From Trissonchulus latispiculum (Eukaryota > Nematoda > Enoplea > Enoplida > Ironidae), in contig JASAND010007616.1 in the NCBI GenBank assembly GCA_030248195.1, forward strand, positions 1 through 64,000: a stretch of 64,000 nucleotides of DNA, written 5' to 3'. This document shows positions 1-11,250 of the stretch, piece by piece. The notes beneath the pieces are model-generated. The model was not told where the DNA came from, searched no databases, and saw only the letters and a list, made by a program, of their open reading frames with translations. Each line of letters opens with the position of its first letter. The first letter of the stretch is position 1. The translations under genes were made by a program, and so were the position numbers.

Positions 1-1671
1 CAGCAGCGACTGTACTACTGGCTGGAATCAGAGAAGAACTTAGCGGATGAACAAGCTGGATTCAGAAAGTGCCGGTCCACGGAAGGTCAGTTGCTGCGGA
101 TCACCAATTGCGTTGAACGCAGCCTCCAAAAGAAAGAAAGAACCGTCATGATCTTAGTGGATTTCAAACGAGCCTATGACACTATTTGGAAGGAAGGACT
201 GCTGGCAAAGCTGGATACTAAGAGAGCCCCGGCATGCATTCAACGATGGCTGAAGAATTATCTGTCTGACCGGATTGGCAAGGTTAAGGTCGGAATGGAA
301 AGCAGCAGATTCAGAATCTTCCGCGAGGAACTTCCTCAGGGAAGTGCGCTATCGCCTACGCTGTTTCTGCTAATGATAGATGACATCAGCCACCAGATAC
401 CAGCGGATGTTCAGGTCAGCATGTTTGCTGACGACTTTGCAGTCTGGACTCATGCGAAAACTCTGGAAACTGCTAGAAGAAAAGCAGAAGAGGCATTGCA
501 ACAGATCAACAAGTGGGCTAAACAATGGAAACTCCAGATCTCTGTGGAAAAGACAGAATGTACCTTCTTTAGCATGGACAACTTTGAAGCCACGGAGCAG
601 ATAGTCATCCGCTTGGACGGAGAGCCAATCAAGTTCAACCCGACCCCGTCATTCTTGGGAATTACTCTGGATCGGCGACTATCCTTCAAACAACACATAT
701 TGAAGGTGGCTGGCAGAATGAACAAGCGTGGACAGATCATAAATGCATTAGCCGGCAGACGATGGGGCTGCAGCCAAGCTGACCTACGTACTGTGTATCT
801 GGCATACATCCGGTCGCTGGTCGACTACTGTGGAGCTGCTTGGCTGCCATACGATGCAAATTCTAACATCCAGAAATTGGAAATTGCTCAAAACAGAGCT
901 GCCCGCGCAATTACCGGAATGACCAGATCCACACCGATGGACGCTTTGCTTGCAGAATCAAATCTGGTTCCAATTAGACTCAGGAAGCAGGAGCTGGCCG
1001 CAGGAGTCGTGGAGAAGATCAGAAGACGAGATCAGTGTCTCCAGCTATCTAGCTGTCTCGAACAGCCAGTGAGAACGCGTCTGAAATCCTTGGGCTCATG
1101 GGTGATGGAAGGAAAACGAACTCTTGAAGATATGGGGCTGGCTAATACCATCCCAGAACAGATCCCTGTGCTAGGTGTTGCAGCACCCTGGAGCCTGCCT
1201 GACTTTGGTGCCATCAGTTTCATGCCAAGCCTTTGCCGGGCAACGTCGAAGGATATGCCCGCATATGATCTCAAATTGACAGCCTTGGAGACAATAAACC
1301 GTTTAGGTGCACAGCAAATCCAAATATGGAGCGATGGTTCTGCGATGCAGGGGACCACAAATGGAGGTAGCGGATGGAAAATCATGTGGCAGGAGGAAAA
1401 CGTGTACCTACAAGGAAGAAAGGCTGCGGGCGCACTTTGTTCTAGCTACAGAGCGGAGTCGGTGGCCCTGGAAGGGGCACTACAGCAGCTGCGAGGACTG
1501 CAAATGGGGCTGAGGAAAATCGGTCCTGGTTTGCAGAGATTCTCAATCTTTGGTTGAGAAGTTACAACGTGGACCCAGTATGGCAAACAGCAAAAAGATA
1601 CAGGCCATTTGGGAGCATCTGGTGAAAATCCAGGAGAAAGGAGCGAAAGTCCATATCCAGTGGATACCAGG
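1..1671 (+). pseudogene. Non-LTR retrotransposon ORF2 fragment: reverse transcriptase and start of RNase H
   Basis: Frame 1 is open from the first base of the window, so the ORF began upstream, and it runs to a TGA at 1555-1557. Reverse transcriptase motifs are visible in order: EQAGFRK (about 49-69), the block A Asp in LVDFKRAYD (from 154), the block B motif LPQGSALSP (331-357) and the catalytic FADD (424-435). An RNase H domain follows, with WSDGS near 1326 (first catalytic Asp) and YRAESVALEGAL near 1447 (catalytic Glu). A one-base frameshift between about 1500 and 1537 moves the rest of RNase H (DSQSLVEK, from 1538) into another frame. The domain is then cut at the codon before its His motif by the element at 1672. 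RT followed by RNase H places it among RNase H-bearing non-LTR clades such as I, LOA or R1 (family knowledge; exact clade not determined). It is dead through frameshift and insertion. Confidence 0.93.
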
Positions 1672-1689
1672 GGCCAATTTCAGAAAACT

Positions 1690-1910
1690 TAAAACTTGCA
1701 ACTTGCATATGCAAGTTGCAACTTGCACATGCAAGTTACAAGTTAACTGTTTCATAAAACTGCAAGTGCTACTTGCGGACTTGCACTAAAACCGCAAGTT
1801 GCAAGTCCGCAAGTTGCAAGTTGCCTGACAACACTTGCACTTTAAATCTGTTTCATAAAAGCGGTAAGTACTTGCACTTGCTACTTGCACTTGCGGTGCA
1901 AGTAGTTGAG
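1690..1910. repeat. Subterminal GCAAGT/ACTTGC repeat cluster, left
   Basis: Short overlapping variants of ACTTGCAACTTGC and GCAAGTTGCAAG occur in both orientations, giving many small hairpins. The matching right-hand cluster lies at about 5555-5704. Subterminal repeat arrays in both ends often serve as transposase binding sites in DNA transposons. That role is inferred here. Confidence 0.7.
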
Positions 1911-2523
1911 TAAAATTTTACTGAACGTTTTTCCGCAAGTTGTCGTTTTACGTTTCTTCAGTTTTTATTTTCCGTAAGCGATGTACATTTTAAACTACTA
2001 CATAAGTTTCGCTTAGTACACATTGCGCTGTTTTTTGTAACATTTATTGTTATTTATCTGACAGAGCTTCAACTGTCCCTATATACCTAGTTTTCCCTAT
2101 ATTTTCGAGGACTCCCTTTTCCCCCCATATTTTACTAATTCACTCTATTTTCGACTATTTTTAGACAAACTGTCGTCAATTCTTCCTTGGTAAAATGTTC
2201 TTTGATTTTTTGGACTTTTTGACGACTGTAATATTAAGTCGGCCGAAATTTTTGGTTTCCTTAAAGTAACGTTGGAGGTATATAAGTATTGTAAGTAACC
2301 AGAAAAATATCAAAATTGATTTGCACGATTTCGCAGTTGATATTAAGCAAACTAAACAACTTGTTGACTCAGTTTGGAACAATAGAGTTGAACATAAGCA
2401 GCTTTGGGTTTATTAGTAAAAATATTTTTTGCTTGTATGGCTGAAGTTTTAACTCTGCTCAGATTCTTTTGAATTATTCTTGCTTGTGACTAGGAGTCAG
2501 AACAGAACTCAGAATATATGTAC

Positions 2524-3290
2524 TGGAGACCTTCACTCAGGCCTGGAAGTCCGGCCCGGCCCGCGGGGCGGGCCGGGCCTAAGTTGAAACGGACCGGGCC
2601 AGGCCGGGCCGAGGTAGGAAAAATTTGGGTGCGGGCCGGGTCGAGTACTGGAACGGGTCGGGCTTCGGGCCGGGCCTGGTATTTTCATTAAAAGGTTTTG
2701 GCTTGTTTCTAGTTTCGGCAAGTTATATTGGAAATTTTATTCTTTTTCAAATATAATTTTGAATAATCATTGCTTTTTTTATTTCGATCTTACTCGATTT
2801 TCCTTCTCTTTCAGAGTTACTGGCGTATGCACTTATCTCATTTGTATGTACATTAGCATCTGAAATTTAGTTATTTATATAATTTATTTGTAATACTTAG
2901 AGAGTGTATATATATACCTTCTTCCTAATTAATTGCAAGATAATTTTAATCAACGAAACTGGTAAGTCAGTGAATTCTTTCCTAAGCTGAACCGCTGACT
3001 GTTCTTAATCGCTCAAAATAAACATGAGCTACGAGAAATCGTTTAGAAATGGTATCAGCGATGAGGAATAAAATTTTATGCTTTTTAAACCTTTATTTTT
3101 GGCTAATGGCAAAAAATAGCAAAAACGGGCCCGGGCCTTACGTTTGAGCTTAGGGGCGGGGAAGGGCAGGGCCTAAGTTGGAGCGGGCCGGGCCGAGGTC
3201 GAAAATTTTTCAAACGGGCCGGACCGGGCCGTTCCGAAGTGAAATTTTTACGGGCCGGGCCTGAAAATTCAGGCCCCTGAAGGTCTCTAA
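2524..3290. repeat. GC-rich inverted-repeat element (CGGGCC words)
   Basis: The left end reads GAGACCTTCA followed within a few bases by GGCCTG. The right end is the near-complement, ending TGAAGGTCTC. Both ends hold runs of GGGCCGGGCC (2550-2690 and 3126-3265), while the middle (about 2700-3110) is AT-rich and unremarkable. The two GC-rich blocks share AAGTTG followed by ACGGACCGGGCC-like words. The pattern fits a MITE or foldback with simple-sequence ends, nested in the 1672-5721 element. No clear TSD was found and nothing looks coding. Confidence 0.55.
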
Positions 3291-3559
3291 TACATACCAC
3301 ATACAAATAAAATCAAACCAAAATCCTTTAGTTTCTCTTGTCAATACATTTCTAAAAAATTAAAATCAAAGCTCAGAGTCTGTGAACCTTATTTTGCTGA
3401 GATTTTCCTAATTATCGGGAATTGAAATCCACACAGTCTGACTCTCCCAAAAAGAGAGAGCATCGCTGAAGTATAACTTGTATAGTTGGAGCATAGAAAA
3501 TTTTAGATTTTAAAATAAAGATTTCGGGATCTCAGAACCCTTTTCATTTTTCTAGTTAA

Positions 3560-4239
3560 GCCCGGTTCACGATGGAGTGCTTTGTGTTTTCATAGTTCAC
3601 GGTGTCGAGAAAGCACAGTGAACAGTACTTTGTGTTTTGTGCTTTCGGCGTGCTTTGAGAATGTTCAACAATCTTGAAGATTTCAGTTTGTGCTTTTGTG
3701 CTGTGCAATCAAATCAAGCCAATCTCTTGCCGCTGATTGGCCGTAACAAAGGACAAGAAAAGAGTAATAAAAGCTGCTATACAGTAGTCTAATAAAATAT
3801 TTAATTATTTTTGAGAAGACATGTCCATCAAACCAAAAACATAAATAGTGGATAGTTTTTATGCCCATTAGAACAGACACTTTTCAAAAGCGGGTATTAA
3901 ATTCCTTAGTCGTATGTCAGGAGTTTATTAAAAATTAGTTCAGAGAGACAATACAGTAATACACATAGGAATATTTTTTATTTAATTTCTAAACAATTAC
4001 AATTATATTTCGCTAATGATAAAACCTTTCGCAGTTTTGGTTATTAATTTTTCAATCTGAATTTCTGTCACGTGACCTGTGCTTTTCGGATTGTGTTTTG
4101 GCATCGTGAACTATGCGTATCCAGTCACCTGAGCACAAAGCACAAAGGACTGTCTCCTGAGCACTGAGCACAAAGCAAATAAGGCAAAAGCACAAAGCAG
4201 AAAACACAAAGCCCAAAGCACTCCATCGTGAACCGAGCA
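3560..4239. mobile_element. MITE with TTAA target duplication and CACAAAG-rich arms
   Basis: TTAA flanks both sides (3556-3559 and 4240-4243). The ends are inverted repeats sharing CGGTTCACGATGGAGTGCTTT. The arms carry repeated AGCACAAAGCAC-type words (3600-3660 in one orientation, 4127-4220 in the other), and the central part is AT-rich. There is no ORF of note. A TTAA duplication is typical of piggyBac and Kolobok-type transposases (family knowledge), so this is probably a non-autonomous relative. Confidence 0.82.
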
Positions 4240-4243
4240 TTAA

Positions 4244-5554
4244 GATTCAACGCAATTCTAGCTTGCATTGTTAGGGTTTTAAAAGTGGAAAGCTGCCGGT
4301 AAAATGCTAAACATCGCTGTGTTTAAGTTTAAATAAGCTAAAAGGCCCATAACTTTGGTAATAATTTAAAAATTTTTCCTCAAAAACTAATTTTTCGGAA
4401 CTTTTGGGTTACCGCCAAAGGAGCGGGTGCGAATCTGTGAGGGCTAGGGCTCCGACTTTGTTCGTTTCACATTGATAGCAAATTTCTGCTAGCTGCTAGG
4501 CCTTAGCTTCAACGTTGACATTTGTTATCATGATTTGGTAAATGTGGTTGCAACTGCAGGAAAACACTAGACCTGTGTATCCCTTCAGCGATATTTAACA
4601 AAACTTGCACATTCTGTAAGCCAATTCGAGCAGTTTTTAACAAACAATTGCCTAAAAATCACTAAAGATATTTTAACGAAGCCTTGCTTACCAATTTTTA
4701 GCAAAACAAACTATTATAAATTAGCATCCTTTGTTACTAAAGTGCTGTAAGCTCCCATGAAACATCACAATTATTCAACGGTAGACCCTTTGCGAAGAAG
4801 GAGAAGAATCCTCGGATTCAGCCTGTTGATGTGTGGTCCCCACTCTCAGCCGACAAAATTTTTGGCTGATTTTCACAGACTAAGTTCTCAAATTTTTGAT
4901 ACAAAATGCATTTCACCTGAAAAAGTATTGTCAATAATACAAAATTATCATTCAAAGCGGCTTAAATTATTTTCAAAAATTGTACACTTTTTCAATTTTT
5001 ATCTACTAAAAACTTAACTCCGCAGGGATAGATAAGTGTAGGTGGAATATGTTTGAGGCCCGCTCAGCCATTTTTGCAAATCGACCGCAAAAATGTTTGG
5101 TGAGACTCCACACCTCTGCTCCTACCCAGTTGGAAAAGTAAAATGGTCATTAAAAATGATAACATTTTTAAAAGTTCAAGTTCTTTAAATGCATTTGCTA
5201 TAATTGCACAAAATATATTATTTCTGTTGAATATTCATACTATAAATGGACATAAATGCTATGGTCAATAAAATGAATCGCAAAAAATTGTGGAAGATGA
5301 GGGGAGCTATTGAGGTGATTAAAGGTTTAGAAGCCGGACTAAGCTAAACTTTGGATGGAGGAAAGGAGGAGCTTTGGTTGGGGGAGGGAGACGGATCCTC
5401 ACCAATTTCCAAATGTCGATAATCTTTTGAATATCAATCAAGTATCAACGAATAAAATAATAGATTTAATATAAAATAATAACAATAAAAAATAGTATAA
5501 TCTATATTCGTATAAACGCATTCCTCACTTGAATCAAAAATTAACAGAACGGGC
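4244..5554. other. Internal part of the 1672-5721 element, no gene seen
   Basis: AT-rich sequence with stops in all frames. The longest open frame (4757-5017) has no recognisable motif. Confidence 0.5.
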
Positions 5555-5721
5555 AACTTGCAACTTGCACTTGCACTTGCGTTGCAAGTTCCGCAAGTTG
5601 ACTTGCAAACTGACCAAAAAATGTCAAGTTGGCTGAAAAATTTTATGAAACACTGGCAACTTGAACTTGCACTTCAAGTGCAAGTGCAAGTGCAAGTTGC
5701 AATTTTTTTATGAAATTGGCC

Positions 5722-6207
5722 CCTGGCCACTGCGGGCTGGCTGGAAATGAGGAGGCTGACTGCCTTGCCAAGGAGGCAGCTAAACAGTGTCAATCAGGCC
5801 TGCCAGTGGATTATGGCACGGAGAAGAAAGCCATACGGCGGAAGATAATGGAATCCTGGCATGGTAGCAGGAAAAGAGACTTCTACTATGATGTCACTGA
5901 AGGGAAACCTCGGCAGCTAACGGCTAGAAGGAATTTTACTCGAAGGGAAGAGGTCGTCCTGTCACAAATTCGGACGGGCCACTCACCGGTTCTACAAGAA
6001 TATCTTTGTCGGATTGGGAAGGTACCGTCAGCTTTATGCCCAAGCTGCGGGATGGAACCCGAAACGGTGCACCACTTGTTCCTGTCATGCCCGGCTTGGG
6101 ATGCAGAACGAAGAAGAATTTTTGGAGTCTCCCCTCATACTCTGTCAAGAGTATTAGGGAGAGAAAAGGAAACTGTGGAGTTCCTACGACAAACCGGACA
6201 TCTATGA
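5722..6207 (+). pseudogene. Non-LTR retrotransposon: RNase H end and C-terminal CCHC zinc motif
   Basis: This continues the reading frame broken at 1671. GHCGLAGNEEADCLAKEAA contains the RNase H catalytic His and the final Asp (in EEAD). Downstream are TARRNFTRREEVVLSQIRTGHS and CPSCGMEPETVHHLFLSCPAW, the CX2C..HX4C-type motif found at the C terminus of many I/Jockey-group ORF2 proteins. The frame ends at a TGA at 6205-6207. With the piece at 1-1671 it forms one element, plus strand, interrupted by 4.05 kb. Confidence 0.92.
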
Positions 6208-6746
6208 TGGCCGGATGTATGATCGATGGATCGATTGCCGGACGAAGAAGAAGAAGTGTCAATTCTTTGACAATACGACTAGGAATCCGGATTGGCAATC
6301 TTTCGTTTTGCGAATTTTTCGAACATGGATGGATGGAATGAACAAACAGCCCTACAGTACTGTGGACCCACCTCTTGGATTGCATCAGTATACCCGTAGG
6401 TCCGTACTACTCTAGGTTTATTTTAGGCGAAAGAAGTGGGGGTGGGGAGAGTGGGGGGAGCTCCCCACTAGTGTTTAACCCAAAAGTTAATCAAAAAAGC
6501 AAGTCGTTGGACCATACTCGTACCTGGATAGACTACGGCATACTTGTCCATTCCATCCGGGAAATCCATGGGGCCATTTAATAATAAAAACCGACAAACA
6601 CAACCACCTAAGAGCGAGACGAAAGCGAACAATCCGAACGTGGCTATGGAAACAAGGGGACTAGTATCTGCCTGCAGTATTTGTAGGTTTCCTGAAACTA
6701 GTTTTCCTCAACTTAATAACCCTTTATATATACATACATACATACA
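6208..6746. other. Probable 3' region of the non-LTR element and spacer
   Basis: No ORF with known similarity. There is no poly(A) tract or TSD that would mark the retroelement 3' end, so its boundary is undefined. Confidence 0.4.
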
Positions 6747-8204
6747 CAGGGTTTTTTTTTGTGTAAAATACTGTGTATTTACACAAAAAAAATTAATTTA
6801 CACAGTGAAAAACTAATTTACACAACAAAATACACAGCCAAATTTTCGAAAATTTTTACAAAAAGTGCTCTGAAAAAATAGTTTTCAAGTCTTTAAGTTT
6901 TAAAAAAGCTCTAGCTTTTAACTGGGGGCTGCCGCCCCCAGACCCCCGCCTGTTTCCAATGGCTTAGAATGGTTTTCTGCATTTCTGCATCAACATGGTT
7001 ATGGGTGTTTTATTCTCCTAAGTCTTAATGCTTCTACTTATACAGTTGCGTATAATTTATTTTCGTACTGCGTGCGAATATTCGTAAATAGCTAGTATTT
7101 ATTCGTATTTAACTATACATATGTTTTCTGAAGCTAGTATTATTCAATATGATTTCTTGTTTATCTCTTGTATATATAATAATAAAAGCAGTCAGAGCTC
7201 AGAGCCTAAAAATAGTTGCCATACAACCCAAGAAATATTCAATACGAAAGCTAAAGGAATACAACTTTTCAATGCCGTTTCTGCCGTTAATTTAAAAAAT
7301 TTCTCAACTTCTGGAGGGCTCCGCCCCCCCGACCCCCCCCCGTTGTATAATTGTTTTCTGCATTGCGACATGATTATATATAGGTGTTCCATTGTTTCTG
7401 CAAGTATATATATACTTCTGCTTATCCAGTTGCGTATAATTTATTTACGTACAGCGTGCAAATATTAGTAAGACAGTATAGTATAGCTAGTACATACATA
7501 TGTACGGTTCAATATCGTTTCTTGTACATATATATCATGTATCATAAAAAGCAGTGTGAGCCATAAAATTGTTGCTGTCTAGCACAATAAATATTCAAAG
7601 CGAAAGCTAAAGGAATACAACTTTTCAATGCCGTTTCTGCCGTTAATTTAAAAAAATTTCTCAACTTCTGGGGGGCTCCGCCCCCCCAGACCCCCCTCCA
7701 TGTATAATTGGTGTGTCTGTACTATATGGAGCCGTCCCCGGTAGCAGTTAAAGCATCGAACCTTAGTACGTGACCAGCAAGTTTGTGAAAAAATTATTCC
7801 AAAAAGTTGGAAAAATAAAGAATTCGTTTCAGGAGGCGAAGTGTTTTTCAGAAATTTGAATTTGTCCAATCTTATTTTTGACATTTAATGAATTAATCTT
7901 TTTAAACATTTCCATTATGAATTCTATTGCAATTTACAAAATTTTCTCAACTTCTGGGGGCTCCGCCCCCGGACCCCCCGCGTGGCTTCTTTCGAAATGT
8001 TACACAAGTGCAGTTGGCATAACTTTGGCTTGAATGATCCGAAAATAACATTGTAGCAAGAAAATAACGTCTAAATGTATTTTATTTTATATTACAGTTG
8101 AAAAACGACACTTTTAAATTTTACACAGCTTCAAACAAAAATACACAGTGAAATTTAAATTTACACAAGATTTACACAGGTCCGATTTTGAAAAAAAAAC
8201 CCTG
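6747..8204. mobile_element. TIR element (CAGGG plus T-run ends) with TTTACACA repeats
   Basis: It begins CAGGGTTTTTTTTTGTG and ends in the complement, AAAAAAAAACCCTG. Both ends are surrounded by TACA microsatellite, which hides the TSD. Subterminal zones repeat TTTACACA and ATACACAG. The interior holds three related blocks, each of TCAACTTCTGG followed by a G/C homopolymer run (about 7308, 7658 and 7946). A second copy in reverse orientation lies at 15801-18895. No transposase is visible. Confidence 0.72.
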
Positions 8205-8311
<107 letters not shown>

Positions 8312-8322
8312 TACGTATATAT

Positions 8323-8697
8323 TAGTGATGGGCACCGGATATTTTTTCATATCCGGTCATCCGAATATCCGCCTATTTTGCGTTAACGGATATCCGAATA
8401 TCCGGTTATCCGCCTATTCCAAACTTAAGTTCAAGAAAGTTTTTGGATTTTGCAGTTAAACTTTCAATTTTTCTGTCAATTTTTCGGTATGCTGTGAATT
8501 TCTATCATGCAATCAGGCCACAACCTTGGTTTCAAAATATTTTCAGATAAATTTTTGCAAAATATTTTAAAATTTTTGGAATTTTTTCAAAGATTTGCTA
8601 ATTTTTCATTACTTTGTCGGAAATGTACACGGATATCCGGATATTTTTCTCAAATCGGATATTATTCGGATATCCGGATATCCAGTGCCCATCACTA
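8323..8697. mobile_element. hAT-type MITE, copy 1 (TAGTGATGGGCA ends)
   Basis: The ends are inverted TAGTGATGGGCACYGGATAT. The interior is full of ATCCGGATAT-type words in both orientations. The flanks (GTATATAT and ATATATAT) agree at 7 of 8 positions, consistent with an 8-bp duplication in AT-repeat DNA. It lies in PA2G4 intron 2, 39 bp from exon 2. A second copy with a perfect 8-bp TSD is at 50165-50515. Confidence 0.85.
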
Positions 8698-8736
8698 ATA
8701 TATATAAAATTAATAAAAATGCAAATGACAACTAAC

Positions 8737-8952
8737 TTTAGTGTCCTTGGAAGCGCCTACTACAAGACTGGTCGCAGCTGTTGCAATGAATCCATCAATA
8801 TGAGCACCCAGATCTATCTTAACCAAGTCTCCGTCGGTTAAATTCAGTGTCCAGTCTGATTTTAACGGAGAATAATGACAAATGCAGTTGTTGACAGAAA
8901 CACAGGTGGGAAAAGCTATGCCCTTTTTCATGTCCTTCTCTTTCTTAAATAC
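8737..8952 (-). CDS. PA2G4: PA2G4 (EBP1), coding exon 2
   Basis: This exon encodes 72 residues, from [16 protein letters not shown] through [13 protein letters not shown] and [17 protein letters not shown] to GASKDTK. It matches the start of the methionine-aminopeptidase-like 'pita-bread' fold of PA2G4, a catalytically inactive paralogue of type 2 methionine aminopeptidase that binds rRNA and structured RNA, associates with the ribosome and regulates growth (family knowledge). The acceptor is TTTTTAG before 8952 and the donor is GTTAGT below 8737, both phase 0 and in frame with exon 1. The next exon (RKADVIKAAH in the human protein) was not found down to base 1, so intron 2 either exceeds 8.7 kb or the exon was missed. 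Confidence 0.95.
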
Positions 8953-9433
8953 CTAAAAATAATAGGAATGGTGTGAGACCAGGCGAAACTCCACGAAAAC
9001 TCCGAATTATTTTTATATATACATCACATGAGCAGAACACGAATGGGACAGGGATGTTTAGCTTAACTCATAGGAGTGGCGTGGGGACACCAACTTTTGG
9101 GCGCCCCCGCGCCGGCCACTTTTTTGTCTACAGTAAATCAAGCAGTTATTACATTACGTACGTACGTTAAGACGAAAAATGGCTACTCCGTGTCTAATTC
9201 TACGCTGCACCTCTAAACGTTTGGCCGTACATAAAAATTACATTTATGTCTGTCAAATGAACATTTCTCTGCTTTCGTGGCATCTTTTATTGCAAATTTT
9301 ATTTTATAAATAACAAAACGAGGAAAACATTGTCAGACCAAAAATAGGTTAACTAAGATACATAATTGTAAGATGCAGAACGAATTATACGTATATATAA
9401 CAACGATAATAATGCACATATAACTAAGTGTAC
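8953..9433 (-). other. PA2G4 intron 1
   Basis: A 481-bp intron with donor GTACAC and acceptor TTTTTAG. No repeat or embedded gene was recognised. Confidence 0.85.
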
Positions 9434-9655
9434 CTTTCCAGTTTTTTCTGCTAGCAGCCGATCTCCAAGGTCACAGAGTTCACCTACATTTTGACCAGAT
9501 TGACATTTCGAAGAAAGTTCAGACAAAACCGAATTCACGATATCAGCAGCCATATTATACTTCGTCACAACGATATCCTGAGCTATAGTCTGCTCGGCGT
9601 CATCTCCAGTTCTAGTACCGCCGCCGCTATCCACACTGCTGTCTCGATCGGACAT
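9434..9655 (-). CDS. PA2G4: PA2G4 (EBP1), coding exon 1 with start codon
   Basis: It encodes 74 residues starting MSDRDSSVDSGGG, then the diagnostic EQTIAQDIVVTKYNMAADIV (human [20 protein letters not shown]) and LLAEKTGK at the exon end. The ATG is at 9655-9653. It is preferred over an upstream in-frame ATG at 9733 because family similarity begins just after it and the upstream stretch reads as hydrophobic, low-complexity sequence. The N-terminal Ser/Gly/Asp-rich leader is a little longer than the human one. Only 146 of an expected 390 or so residues are in the window. A composite repeat starts 75 bp upstream (9731), so the promoter is either within 75 bp or inside repeat DNA. Confidence 0.96.
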
Positions 9656-9730
9656 TATACAAATCCAAACTAGTTTCTGTATATACAATACAAACCTTGA
9701 AAAAAGGTATATACAAACAGGTAAAATATA

Positions 9731-10536
9731 CAAGAAATAAAAATGCTCCTCTGGAGCATGAAAAAGTAATATGGGTGATGGTGAGGTTGCAAAATCAAGA
9801 GAGGACTAGTCTTTAAAATGCTTAATATGGGGCTAGGTTAAAAAATAGAAGAGGACTAGGTTGTGAGCGAATTAATATGGGCACAGCTTCGCCGAACAAC
9901 CCATATTCGCGGTTAGTAAATGTAAATTATTATGCATATCCACGATACATACATACATTTGGTTTATAGTTCATAAATAACCTACAGCTACGGTGTGCGC
10001 TCGAGCTTTATTAGAACCTTTATTTTAGCAAACGTTTTCTTCGATACGTGCTTCATACTACCCAGCGCATTTTACGTATCCATTTATACGGAAAATTTAT
10101 ATTCAAGAATAATTTAGGACTCTCCCACGATCTTCTATTTCCTCCTGACTTGGACCAATAGCTTTAGCATCATATCCTTAGACCTCTCCTAGTAGTAGAG
10201 CCTGCGGTAGTTCAACACAACAAAATGATATTCCTAGCAGCTAGTCTAACAGTATATACATGCAAACAGCTATATTCGATGAGTATATATTCAACTGCTT
10301 AAATTTTTTATTGACTGACATTGATAGCTCTAAGTTAAGACGAAACGTGAAATCCCGCGAATATGGGTTGTTCGGCGAAGCTGTGCCCATATTAATTCGC
10401 TCACAACCTAGTCCTCTTCTATTTTTTAACCTAGCCCCATATTAAGCATTTTAAAGACTAGTCCTCTCTTGATTTTGCAACCTCACCATCACCCATATTA
10501 CTTTTTCATGCTCCAGAGGAGCATTTTTATTTCTTG
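9731..10536. repeat. Foldback module with 182-bp arms, copy 1
   Basis: Arm 9731-9912 is the near-perfect inverse of 10355-10536. The arms include AATAAAAATGCTCC and GCGAATATGGGTTGTTCGG words. The loop is about 440 bp and AT-rich, and parts of it are shared with the loop of copy 2 (CGATCTTCTATTTC). Copy 2 is at 44159-44936. Confidence 0.93.
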
Positions 10537-10611
10537 TCCTTCTGTCATTTTAAAGGATCCCTTTCCAGCAATGCGGTAATGGATACAAGGAGCTTGAACA
10601 GTGCCATGCTA

Positions 10612-11250
10612 AACGAGCGTAGTCGATTTACAATATATGCCCCCAACAAAACGCCGAAAAACGCTGTTTTAAGGGGTTTGACCACTGGTCAATAGGCCCC
10701 ATAGGCTGTAGTGACCAGTGGTCACTTCCGTCGGTTTCGGCGATATGCCCATTGAAACGAGCGTAGTCGATTTACTATATATGCCCCCGACCAAAACGCC
10801 GAAAAACGCAGTTTTAGGCCGTTTGACCAGTGGTCAATAGGCCTCATAGGCTGTAGTGACCAGTGGTCACTTCCGTCGGTTTCGGCGATATGCCCATTGA
10901 AACGAGCGTAGTCGATTTACTATATATGCCCCCGACCAAAACGCCGAAAAACGCAGTTTTAGGCCGTTTGACCAGTGGTCAATAGGCCCCATAGGCTGTA
11001 GTGACCAGTGGTCACTTCCGTCGGTTTCGGCGGTATGCCCATTGAAACGAGCGTAGTCGATTTACTATATATGCCCCCGACCAAAACGCCGAAAAACGCA
11101 GTTTTAGGCCGTTTGACCAGTGGTCAATAGGCCCCATAGGCTGTAGTGACCAGTGGTCACTTCCGTCGGTTTCGGCGATATGCCCATTGAAACGAGCGTA
11201 GTCGATTTACTATATATGCCCAAGACCAAAACGTCGAAAAACGCTGTTTA
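10612..11250. repeat. 145-bp tandem satellite, about 4-5 units
   Basis: Unit starts (AACGAGCGTAGTCGATTTAC) are at 10612, 10756, 10901, 11046 and 11191, a spacing of 144-145 bp. Units are highly similar. Each contains the perfect palindrome GACCAGTGGTC twice, about 42 bp apart. The last unit decays into the shared tail, whose CGATTTACTATATATGGGC is a diverged unit fragment. Confidence 0.96.

Larger units (their letters stand above)
1672..5721. mobile_element. 4-kb TIR element inserted in the RNase H domain, with GCAAGT-rich ends
   Basis: The ends are a perfect inverted repeat, GGGGCCAATTTCA on the left and its complement on the right (5711-5723). The flanks read CCAGG on the left (1667-1671) and CCTGG on the right (5722-5726). 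This is compatible with a 5-bp CCWGG target duplication, though the palindromic join leaves the exact border uncertain by a few bases. Removing it rejoins the RNase H reading frame (WIPG to GHCGLAG). Both ends carry dense variants of GCAAGTTGCAACTTGC (about 1690-1910 and 5555-5704) and the word TTTCATAAAA. No transposase ORF is visible. Other repeats sit inside (2524-3290, 3560-4239). The superfamily is not recognised. Confidence 0.8.

Noticed and set aside
9353..9733. PA2G4 start at the upstream in-frame ATG (9733)
   Set aside because: The extra 26 residues are hydrophobic, absent from the family, and the first bases overlap the border of the composite repeat. The ATG at 9655 fits the family.
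10612..11250. CRISPR array
   Set aside because: Repeats are contiguous 145-bp satellite units with no short repeat/unique spacer pattern, and the DNA is eukaryotic.
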